DNA of 64,000 nucleotides, taken from positions 3,419,923 through 3,483,922 of the forward strand of contig CAXAMN010000002.1 in assembly GCA_963970005.1 (NCBI GenBank), read 5' to 3'. Positions 47,032-56,172 of this stretch are shown here, piece after piece. The DNA is from Durusdinium trenchii. Its lineage: Eukaryota > Sar > Dinophyceae > Suessiales > Symbiodiniaceae. Both the position numbers and the translations under genes were made by a program. The notes under the pieces are model-generated. The model saw nothing but the letters and a program-made list of their open reading frames with translations. It did no database searches and was not told the origin of the DNA. Every line of letters begins with the position of its first letter. Position 1 is the first letter of the stretch.

Positions 47032-48339
47032 CTGGAACATCGTCTCATGCTGGACAGGCGTTCGATGGGCACACCCCTTTTAATCCCTCCGTTTTTATTG
47101 CGCTTTCTGAAGACCGAGGGATGGAATGTCCACCCTTTGAGCACCCCCAATCGGCCAAGATCGGAGGATATGAGGCTGTCCATTTCAGGAGAACACCTGG
47201 AAACCGGAGATAGTCCATCAAGCTGCAACTGGGAGAGGCGACGACTTCAGGCCTGATCTCACCGTTGATCCTATCCTTATACCTTGTACCTTCCACGAAA
47301 GGGAATAGTTATCAACGGAGAAAATCGACTCTACATGACTCTGCCATCAAATGGTTTGAAAGAGCAAGAGTTGGGTGAACAAAGCTGCGGGCCACCAGGC
47401 AGAATCAAACATCGATGGCATGTCCCATCTGTCAAGGAACCGCACTGGCGTCCCATTTCAGCTTCGACTTTCGATGGATATGGCCAATCATTTGCTCGAA
47501 GCGTTCAAGTGCTGGAAGGTAGAGCCTCAACGGACTGCGGGATTCTGACCATTTTGGCACCTACAAAAGGGATCCCTGGACTTCTGTCCAGGATGATTTG
47601 GACACAGACAGTCTGGTGCTCCCTACAGCTCAAGCATCCAAGGGACATGCACCCTTCGACGGTTCGCCAAAAGGTTTGGGAGCGCATTGACGCCCAAAGG
47701 CCTCGCATCTCAACACAGTTCAAGCAGAAACCAGCCATTGGGTCTGGACAGAGTGCAAATCGACCGAAACTCGAAACCCAATTCTCCCTATCTAACTCAC
47801 ACCCATGTGCAATACTGTCTGCTTGTCAGTCCACATTTGCTGATCCTGAATCCTCATCCCCATACTGGCCACAGTGGGGATGAGCCATAGCCAGCACCCA
47901 ACTAGAGATATCCCAAAACAAGGTGCTACCACCCAAGCGTTACAGTTCAAGGATTTATGTACTCAAGAACAAGTGAAGAGAAGTGGAAATTGGCACTGCC
48001 AAGCTGCAAATGTGTTTCCAGTGCTTATCCTCATACGCATCCCTTAGAGCATCCGCGAACGAAAGAATCTCAGACAAACTGCAAGACGCATTTGCTGCAG
48101 ACCTTCCATTGCAGCCGTGCCACCAATTGTTCCCATGATCTGGCCAGCTACTGTATTGGGACTTCATGCGGTTTGTAAAGGCGATAAAGTCATCGTGGTA
48201 CCTTGCATGTCGCAAATCAGTCAAAACAATAGCACAACTCCTGTGAAGGGCCAAACCTCTCAGTTCAACCCAGTCCTTGAATTGCTTGGAGGGCTTCAAG
48301 CGAAAAAAAAAAAAAAACACCTGATTTTCTGCCTTGCCG

Positions 48340-48468
48340 TGATTCGCCCAACACATCTAAGTGCTGCTGGCCTCTTCTCCAACCAGGCAATCAAAGGCAC
48401 ATCCTGTGTGTCCTCGTCCGACGAGGAGAAACGGCTGGTCGTTCCGTGCAACGAGGCGACACGGCGAC
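48340..48468 (-). CDS. candidate exon, unknown protein
   Basis: After a CAACTTCCAG acceptor the frame reads RRVASLHGTTSRFSSSDED then VPLIAWLEKRPAALRCVG. The donor is unresolved. It could be an upstream exon of the 46.1-47.0 kb gene. Confidence 0.3.
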
Positions 48469-49184
48469 CTGGAAGTTGAGACACAGAGAGAAAAGCTTCT
48501 GGTAGATTCATCAAGAGTCCTCCTCTTTCTTGTTTAGATCTTTGAGGTCGTGCTTCTCCATCAAGATTTGCTCTCCATAGTGAGGGATAAGTACCTGAAG
48601 CACCACGAAGCTCTCTGATGAACGGCAAAAGTAGAGAAAGAAAAAATAAAGAACTCGTCTCGTCTCGTCTGGTCTCGTCTGAGTCGTGTTGGATCGCACC
48701 GTGAGACCAGGCAAATAAGGCGTCAAGAAGGGCCGAGGCAAGTGGTTGGAGCCCAGATTACCTGAGAACATCAATCGAGCCAGACACGCCAGACACACCC
48801 ATCCATTCCGGTGGAACCACCTGTCCACCCAAAACTCGACCTAGCGCACAACAGAGTGAGAAGCTTATGAAGAGGATCCCACGAGATGAACAAGTTGCTT
48901 CCGGGTTCAAATCGCACAATGTATATCAGCGGCCAAAACGAGAGGTCGCAAGTCGCTTTGGGGGTCGAAGGTCACATGACCCTTAGATGGGCCAGCTGCG
49001 AGCAAAGGCTGAGAGCCGCCATTGCACCTCCAGGTTCTTGGGCCAGGAGTCACTTGGAATGATCCCTGCGCACGGCGCAGAACACCTCTCTCGAACAAAA
49101 AGCAAGGACCCCTGCCGCCCACCAAACCTGGGAAAAACAACACCCCTGTGCACGTGGCTTTTACTTTACGAACCAAACGCTGCC

Positions 49185-49309
49185 CTGAAACATGCCAAAA
49201 AGGCCGCGTTTGGGGCTGGGTGCCTGCATGACGCTCGATAAAGCGCTGGCCATAGGCCAACTCAGTGAAAATGGATGGAAGCATCACCAGGTCCTGCTCC
49301 TCCAACTTC
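49185..49309 (-). CDS. candidate exon, unknown protein
   Basis: After a CCTATCTGAG acceptor the frame reads KLEEQDLVMLPSIFTELAYG and QRFIERHAGTQPQTRPFW. Good coding character. No family recognised and donor not fixed. Confidence 0.35.
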
Positions 49310-49823
49310 CTCAGATAGGGCAAAGACCTTAAAACTATGCCGATGTCCGAGTTTCTGTGGCCTGCAGCTTTCTACAAGAGATTCTCATCCCACCCGCATC
49401 CAAAACAACTTCAGGTCTGTCACCTGTCACCAAGCGGCCGAGCACACAATCTCTGCATGGCTCTCCATGGCTCTTCATCCTTTTCCGTCTCGGTCGACGG
49501 TGCCACCGTGACGCTGAACTTCAATTGCGCTGCAGTGAAGTCGTCCAACTTGTCCTCCGGGAGACGAGCACTGTGGAGCGCACTCGACGGACGGACCGGA
49601 AGGGCCGGAAGCTTTCTTTGCAACGGGCGGACCGGAAGGAACACCGACGCCTCTGGAGAATTGGAACGTGATGAATGAATGGTGACGACCGATTCACACC
49701 ATCTCTGGAGAAGTGGATGTACATTGACATCAGGAAACTAGTGCTCTGTGCGCCGTTCACATGTTGAGATGGAGGAACAACTCATCCATGTATATAGAGA
49801 AAAGCTATAGATATTTAAAGTAA

Positions 49824-49955
49824 GAACCCCATGATGCTGCCGCTAAGGACGCCACTAGGGGGCTCCTGGTCGTACTACTAGGAGCAAGGACGCTATCAGG
49901 GCCTCCTCGCCATACTACTAGGAGCAAGGCCGCTACTAGGGGCTCCTGGCCGGAT
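49824..49955. repeat. CTAGTAG-type repeat, copy C, with about 45-bp tandem units
   Basis: Three diverged units of about 45 bp containing TACTACTAGGAGCAAGG and GGGGCTCCTGG. It shares vocabulary with the other CTAGTAG-rich segments. Confidence 0.7.
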
Positions 49956-50821
49956 TCAAGTAAGAACCCCATTGATGCTGTCCCTGTTGGAGAAAACGGT
50001 GAACTCATCAAGCCGTGCTTTCGACCCCTCTCCTCGCAGCGCATGAAGTCGATGATGAGATCCTCAGTCGTTCACCGCAGGAGGGTTCACTCCTTCGTCT
50101 CCTTGTCAGCGCCAAGTTGGATATGTTGGGCACCCATGCTAAGTTGGATACGTTCCACGCTTGCGTCTCTTACTTTGACCCGCTAGTTGAGACCCGCAAT
50201 TTGAGACACTTACTTTGACCTGGAGCCAGTACGATAGCACGATCTCCCGCAGAAACTGCGTCCTTCGTCCTGCATGCAGTGTTCATCCATGACAGGTCAA
50301 GTTGATACCGGGTAAATGCTATTTCTTGCTGCCTCGCTGTCTGTGGATCTTTGTGCGCATTCTCAATGTGTCAGGATTCTCACAAGCAGTGAAGCTGACT
50401 TTGGCGGTGTCAGAGCAACTGGAATTCAAAACACGTCTGCCTCTACCCAATCACCCAGTGCAGACCAGGCTCCCAAAGCGAAGGAAACCACCTGGCCAAA
50501 TCTTGGACACGTTCTGGCTTTTGGGCCCACCGGTGCCGAACCCCCGCCAACAAAAGAGAACTTGGTCTGATTGGCTTGTTGGGCATTTCGACTACGCCTG
50601 GAGGGCACCAATTCCAGATCATTGGGAGGCAGGAAGTCCTGGCGAACACCGAGCCGACCAGAGGTCACGTCCTCGGAACGACGTAGACGTGTCTTCTGCG
50701 GACGTGATGAGCCGAACAGCGTGGTCTTCTGCGGAGATTCATGAAGTGAGGATTCAGAACAACGTTCTGAAATTGGGGGAAGTATGTTCGCCGGGAATCC
50801 GCACATGCATCCTTCAATTAC

Positions 50822-50890
50822 CCTGATGGCCTGCTCAATGAGCTCATCCTGATCATGCTTCTTCAAGCGGTTCCATTTGTTCAAGGAGAC
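50822..50890 (-). CDS. candidate 69-bp symmetric exon
   Basis: Exactly 23 codons between a GCCACGAG acceptor and an ATCAGG|GTAATT donor. The frame reads VSLNKWNRLKKHDQDELIE and ends EQAIR, a charged helix. Both ends are phase 0. No family recognised. The foldback element starts 19 bp away. Confidence 0.35.
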
Positions 50891-50908
50891 CTCGTGGCGG
50901 TGGATCCA

Positions 50909-51028
50909 ACAAGTGCCTCGCTAGTAGTAACAAGTGCCTTACTAGTAGTAACAATAAGAATTTGCTTTAAATTAATAGCTTCTTGTTACTACCAGTAAGG
51001 CACTTGTTACTACTAGCGATGCACTTGT
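50909..51028. mobile_element. 120-bp foldback element with 46-bp inverted arms
   Basis: Left arm 50909-50954 and right arm 50983-51028 are inverted copies matching at 44 of 46 positions around a 28-base AT-rich loop. The arms carry GTTACTACTAG, the core word of the dispersed CTAGTAG family. It looks like a MITE or foldback element, or a hairpin formed by inverted duplication of that repeat. No open frame. Target-site duplications were not identified. Confidence 0.75.
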
Positions 51029-51447
51029 AATTACTAGCAAAGGAATTCTACCATGTTTTGCCCAACTGGACTTCCTTCCGAATCGCTCACAGAAGTCCCC
51101 TGCCCCGGTCATCGGTCCAAGGCTGTGTACCTCGTTGACCAGCTCGATCGCTCGTTCTCGCGCTCGGCGCGGCGGTGCGTTCGCAAGTCTCATGGCGTCC
51201 AAGGTGCACGACTGCTGAAGCGCTGCGGAACCTTGCCGATGGAGTCCTCTTGGATGAAGGTCTTCAAGGCTTAGCGGAGGAGGCAAGGCTCGACGAACGC
51301 AGGCAAGCATGAATGGATTGACCATGCACAAATGCCCATGGTATGACAGTTCTAGTGATCCTTTGGTGAGAAAAAATGAGAAAAGAATCATCCTAAGACT
51401 GAGCCACCCTCCCACAGTTCGCCCAATCACTTCAATCAGTTTGCCGT

Positions 51448-51675
51448 TTAGGATGCCAAGGAACCCCAACATCCTCCTCGCTCAGCACACGCCAAGATAA
51501 AGCCCAGGAGAGAACATCCCACCACGAACCAGAATTGCGTATCAGCCTCAAGGGCGTCGCCGTTGAACTGGCGGGAAAAGAGGTCGCCTCCTTGCGCATC
51601 TGGATGAGAATTCTTGAGAAGACAGAGATGGGTCAAGCTAAAGGTGGTTTCTGGTCTCAGTTGGAGTCGACCCAA
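51448..51675 (-). CDS. weak exon candidate with a membrane span
   Basis: The minus frame ends with GDALEADTQFWFVVGC and a hydrophobic span (SLLGFILACAERGG) before TAA at 51448. Codons are moderately biased. No splice pair fixed. Confidence 0.25.
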   Translation of the reverse strand: MGRLQLRPETTFSLTHLCLLKNSHPDAQGGDLFSRQFNGDALEADTQFWFVVGCSLLGFILACAERGGCWGSLAS

Positions 51676-52229
51676 CCACCGTCTTCATATCAGTCAAGCA
51701 GTGCTAAGCACGTTCAATTCATCCAAACGGACCCTCACAGCCCAGGTGCTACGAAGCACAGCAGGCCAGTGCCCCAAATGGCAAGCCACTGAATCACATC
51801 CTCAGCTTGATGATGAGCGAACCGGCACAGCTGAAAAAACTCGCATCCAGGCAGCTTTGCGAGGCAGCAAGCTTTTACGTTGTATCAGGAACAATCATGA
51901 GAAGAATATCCATCAAATGCCCGCGCAAAAATATTCTACATGCTAGTCGAACACACAAGAAGGACACTTCTCACATTCGCTCGTCCTCAACTCAACAAGA
52001 GTCTCTACATAGATGACACACAACTACCTTCTGCTTTCTGCTGTTGTTCATACGCTACCTACTGAAGAGCCCCGCAACTTGATGCAACCACGCTGTGCTC
52101 GCCTTGTCCCAGTTGGGCCCGAAGGCAAACTTCGGAATATCTTCCAAAGCTTCGCGCCCAGGACGACTGATCTGGGCCAAGCGACCGATGTCACTTCTGG
52201 TTAAACCAACTTCTAGAGACCCTCTAGTA

Positions 52230-52325
52230 CCGATGGCATCCACCCTAATAGCGTCCTTGCTACTAGTAGAAATGGCCTCCCACTATGGTAGCTTCTTGCT
52301 CCTAGTAGCGATGGCCTCCACTTCT
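52230..52325. repeat. CTAGTAG-type repeat, copy D
   Basis: Repeated CTTGCTACTAGTAG and CTCCTAGTAGCGATGGCCTCC words. Same family as 21430, 23490, 49824 and 50909. Confidence 0.65.
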
Positions 52326-52329
52326 GGAC

Positions 52330-52481
52330 AGTTTTGGTGGTGATGTGGTGTTCCGCTGGGACTGGGTTTTCATGACTTCGAGGCTTTCCCACTCAAGGTG
52401 TTTTTCCAAGGCCCCCCTTGGGGCCTTGAGCTCTGTGATGGCATCTTCGATGGCCTGAATGCCATGAAAGCTCGCCCACAC
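52330..52481 (-). CDS. candidate exon, unknown protein
   Basis: After a TCTCCTTGCCAG acceptor the frame reads VWASFHGIQAIEDAITELKA and ALEKHLEWESLEVMKTQS. Helical and charged. Probably the downstream exon of the same gene as 52626-52818. Donor not fixed. Confidence 0.4.
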
Positions 52482-52625
52482 CTGGCAAGGAGAAAAAGAG
52501 GGCCCACCACGTCTGTGTTCTGACAGGGTTGGTGACTCTCCACACACAACACTCATAACAGTGGCTTCGTACAGAACTCTCATCTTTGAGGCACCCTCAA
52601 TCCATGGTTTGTCCTCAATCCATAC

Positions 52626-52818
52626 CTAGAAGTTGCTAGTCGGCAGTCCAAGTCGAATCTGCACCTCTGTTGCTACAAGCGGCCGTTGCGACAAGCCATC
52701 CCCCGTTGCATTCAGCCCGCCTTTAAGGCCAAGACCAAACTCCAAAAGCACCAGCGGCCCAACTTTGTGGCCACCAGTGGTGGAGACACTGGCGGCGAAC
52801 GCGGTGACACGAACGCGT
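52626..52818 (-). CDS. candidate exon, Gly/Val-rich
   Basis: From a TTTTTTACGCAG acceptor the frame runs 64 codons to TAG at 52626: VRVTAFAASVSTTGGHKVG, VLLEFGLGLKGGLNATGDG, VATEVQIRLGLPTSNF. The stop is followed at once by GTATGG, a donor-like sequence. It reads like a beta-rich domain edge, but I do not recognise it. Confidence 0.45.
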
Positions 52819-52900
52819 CTGCGTAAAAAACCAAAGAGCAATACAGTAGTACAGTAGGGGTCCGCCAGAAGCATGGTTACAGTACCAATATGCATCTTTA

Positions 52901-52921
52901 AGCAGCATTTTTAATGCTGCT
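52901..52921. repeat. perfect 9-bp hairpin
   Basis: AGCAGCATT and AATGCTGCT around TTT. It lies between two exon candidates. Confidence 0.8.
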
Positions 52922-52935
52922 GATAGACATCATCT

Positions 52936-53018
52936 AGCGACGGTTTTCTTCCTCTGGATTGAGTGAAATGCTCGGCCCAGCGCACCTTGTCGCAGCTTGT
53001 CTCCGTTCTCGAAAGGCT
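52936..53018 (-). CDS. candidate exon, basic helix
   Basis: After a CATTCTTATTCAG acceptor the frame reads PFENGDKLRQGALGRAFHSI and ends QRKKTVAR before an in-frame TGA. Codons are G/C-biased. Likely the exon before 52818-52626, but phase was not confirmed. Confidence 0.35.
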
Positions 53019-53787
53019 GAATAAGAATGCAAAAGGTGCCCAAACAGCATACCTCTGCTCAGATCTGCTTCTCGATTGCACGTCTTGCGGCAAGGAAACG
53101 AATTATATAACCTCAACGAGTCAAGTCCGACACCGGTGACACCCCCCACCGGCCTCTCACATGGCCCTCACTACTCCAACCAAAACCACGTGTCTGCTGT
53201 GTGTTCACACCCCAATGTGAGTGTTCACATGTAATTGACCACCGCTCCAAGCGCCAAGCCACAAACATATGAATGGCAAACGGCCATTCAACGGCGACAC
53301 CGAGCAGCTCCTCCGACCAGGCCTGACCGCGCTCGGAGCGTCGTGGGAACACGGTTCGAGGACGGGTGAAACAGGACGGCCCGCCTTGTTATGCCCCACT
53401 GCATCCACATAGCGAACCCACAGAAAGGTGGCACATGACACCAACCTGAAGTGCAATGAGACCAAGGCTCCATGTCCAAGGCACGGACCCCAGAAGCGCG
53501 AGTTCTTCTCAACCTAACAACCCACTTCTTGGGACTCTCTCATGCAATGGGGTCATGAGTCATGGCACATCCACGGTGGACTTGTCTGACGGGTGCTAGG
53601 GCTGGGTGCCTTAGCACTTGTCCTGAGCAAGGTAACCTACTGCATTCTCCCAGAATCACGACTCAGCTCACACCCGAAATCATCCAAGGTGCGCAAGACT
53701 GTTCCAAAAAAGTGAGACAAGCACCTGACTCGAGCGGATGTGCGTGAGCGCAGCATAGTTTTGTTGAAAGCTGAAGAGCACAAGAGC

Positions 53788-53900
53788 AAAAGAGAAAGAG
53801 AGAGAGAGAGAGTGTGTGTGTGTGACGAGAGAAGAGGGAGAGAGAATGTGAGAGTGAGAGTGAGAATGAAAGCGAGCGAGAGAGGGACAGAAAAAGAAAT
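53788..53900. repeat. GA/GT microsatellite cluster
   Basis: A GAGAGAGA run, then GTGTGTGT, then GAGAGTGAGAGTGAG sequence. Confidence 0.9.
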
Positions 53901-54379
53901 GGAAAGAGGGATTGCACACGTTGTCTGGTACGATGAGACACACAAGAACAAGACGACGATCGGCGCAAGAGGAAGGCACAAAAGGCTGATGTGGACCTGT
54001 AAGAAAAGAAGAAGTAATTGTGGCACGTCTGACTGAGGGCGTGAGATGAACAAAGACTAGTCTGTGAAACAGTGTAGATCAAATGCAGAATGAGCTGGAA
54101 CAATCCAAAATGCCAGTGGCCTCCAACCTTCTTTACAGTGGAGTAGAACCTCCAGAGCTGTTGATAGGCTTGCTTGATGAATATTTTCTGTGATGTGTAC
54201 AAGACCCTTGAACAAATCAACGGACCGTGTAAAAACAGAAGTTGTTTAGCACGAACATGCTTTGCATGTGTGTGTGTGTGTCACAATAGTCTGACAATTA
54301 CTGCAAGCTGGAGACTTGAAAGAAAACAAGGCTGGAGCCGAGTGAGTGCACAATTTACAGTACTGTGCTCTTTACGAGA

Positions 54380-54450
54380 TAGAGAGAGACGAAAAAAGAA
54401 GAGATATAGAGAGAGAGAGAGAGTGTGCATGTGTGTGTGTGAAAAAGAGA
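54380..54450. repeat. GA/GT microsatellite cluster, second copy
   Basis: A GAGAGAGA run, then GTGTGTGT and GAGAGGGAGAATG, in the same order as the cluster at 53788. Confidence 0.85.
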
Positions 54451-55473
54451 GGGAGAATGTATATGCGACACTTTGCCAAAACAAGGGCCTGAAAGTCGTG
54501 AAACTTCACATGTTGGGCAAACGTGTGTTCTCTTCAGCAGAGTCTCAACTGGCCGAAGCTGAGTCCCAAGTGTTTGTGTGCCTTGTTCAAATGCAAGAGA
54601 CAAACAGCGCCCAAAAACCCTTCCAACCCAATGCCCTCAGTCGAAATGTCGTATCTCCTCTTGATGTCCATTGTAGGAAGCTTACTTATTAAAGCGGGTA
54701 GAAACCCAACGCTTGACTCTCCATGATTGGGTCAACACCTCAAACTCTCCCCTCTTCCCGGTCCTTGTTGCAGTGTCGTCGCAGAGCGCTACCGGTCGTG
54801 AACCAGCCTACCCGGCGGTCTCGGATCGCGAGAGGCGGGAACGCAAAACCGCTACCCGGTCGTGTTGACCGCCAAGCTGATCGACCCGGGCCTACCTATT
54901 GAAATAGAATGGGTCTTTGGTATTAAAATCCCTTTGTTTTTGGAAGATAGGCGAGTGAACGATTACTTGGCAACCTCTGGTTTTCTATGTTGTCAACCTT
55001 CATATTCGTTCTGGGAAGTACCACCCTTGATTTTGGTCTTGATTTCCTTTATAAGCTGTAGAGAAGTGGCTCGCCTGGGATTCCTTGGGCCCCTTCTTGG
55101 ATCTGGGGCCCCCCTTACACATCCAAGCCTTTCAATCATCAACAGTGGTCATGGTGTCTCCAAAGATTGAAAGGCTTGTGGGACAGAGATTAATGACAGG
55201 AAAATAAGACCGTAGACCCCCCCAGTTAGACTTGTGGGAGAATCAAACAACGACATACAAAGACTAGATTCTAGATCCATTGGTTGGGAGGTCCTTAATA
55301 AAATGCACACCCAAGTGAAAATCAGAGGCCACTTGAAAAAGATCATCATGGTGCTTTCCCCCACACACCATGCTTTTCCCTTGTGAAGGTGGATGGCATG
55401 TGGGCCCATCTAAGCTTGTGCCACCAAACCTGCAATGTGTTGGTGTAGCAAAGGCAACCAAAAGTGCCAAAGA

Positions 55474-55612
55474 TCATCCAAGGCTCTGCCCATCCTCCAA
55501 GCAAAGATGTGCAGCGGGACCAGAAGACCCACGCAGCTCAAGCATGTCTGGGTCGAGTTTCCAGCTAAGTAGACCTTCCAACCTGTCATGTCGGCGCATC
55601 CAAAATCTGAAG
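55474..55612 (-). CDS. candidate exon or retroposed gene fragment
   Basis: After a GATCAATCAG acceptor-like site the frame reads FRFWMRRHDRLEGLLSWKLD, then MLELRGSSGPAAHLCLEDG, to TGA at 55474 (46 codons). Strong coding character. It lies about 230 bp downstream, in the sense direction, of a spliced-leader-like sequence, so it may be part of a retroposed transcript. Confidence 0.4.
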
Positions 55613-55794
55613 CTGATTGATCGGTCTTCAGCTTATCTTCCCATCGGACTTTTCTGACGCTCTCGGACTCGCGCCTCTGGCATCATCTGCCAGGCTCTCC
55701 GAAACAATGAACATGCACAGAAGATAAAGCCTGGATCTCCCGAGCTGTGAAAACCTTGAGATTCTCCGACTGCTAGGGTCTAGGGTTCTCTTCT

Positions 55795-55827
55795 GAAACA
55801 TACAGGACGATTCCACACGGTAAAGCA
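55795..55827. repeat. 33-bp direct repeat, copy 1
   Basis: A 33-bp sequence beginning GAAACATACAGGACGATTCC is repeated without mismatch at 55936-55968. The 108 bp between include the spliced-leader-like core. Confidence 0.9.
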
Positions 55828-55842
55828 AAAAAGGAAATTAGG

Positions 55843-55855
55843 GAGCCAAAATGGC
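55843..55855 (-). other. 13-bp match to the dinoflagellate spliced leader
   Basis: On the minus strand the sequence GCCATTTTGGCTC equals the core of the 22-nt dinoflagellate spliced leader as I recall it (CCGTAGCCATTTTGGCTCAAG). Relict leaders mark cDNA copies pasted back into dinoflagellate genomes. Only 13 of 21-22 bases match here, so chance is not excluded. Confidence 0.4.
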
Positions 55856-55935
55856 ATACAAGATTGAGGATCCCCACTATATGGTTCACATCTCAATATG
55901 TCCCTACCCAACCAACCATTCATATTGATTGATAA

Positions 55936-55968
55936 GAAACATACAGGACGATTCCACACGGTAAAGCA
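55936..55968. repeat. 33-bp direct repeat, copy 2
   Basis: Identical to 55795-55827. It lies about 205 bp beyond the end of the second retroelement reading frame. Confidence 0.9.
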
Positions 55969-56066
55969 GGCATCTTTTTCCGTGGAGAATGAACTCTCAA
56001 ATCTGCCTTGAAAAGGGCGGTGGTTCAGCAGACCTTACACGCTCCTTATATGAACAGTAGTGTCAG

Positions 56067-56085
56067 CAGTGTTAAAATAACACTG
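56067..56085. repeat. perfect 8-bp hairpin beyond the retroelement end
   Basis: CAGTGTTA and TAACACTG around AAA. It lies about 90 bp downstream of the reverse transcriptase/RNase H frame, possibly in its 3' untranslated region. A short direct repeat of ATCACCCACTGTT follows at 56152-56183. Confidence 0.75.
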
Positions 56086-56172
56086 GGAAATCAGTCGTGG
56101 TTGGTAACACACAGACTAGCTTTTTATGTCATCTTTGATGAACATACCTGATCACCCACTGTTAAATAACCA

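Larger units (their letters stand above)
53019..55473. other. 2.4-kb stretch without a supported gene
   Basis: Contains two GA/GT microsatellite clusters (53788-53900 and 54380-54450) similar to each other in order: GA run, GT run, then GAGAATG. That could be a duplicated segment. No coding sequence recognised. Confidence 0.4.

Noticed and set aside
47284-47883. 199-codon plus-strand open frame
   Set aside because: No family, on the opposite strand to all supported genes, and codon use is not convincing; left out though not impossible.
48895-48920. GGTTCAAATCG resembling a Pol III B box
   Set aside because: No acceptor or D arm pairing could be found around it.
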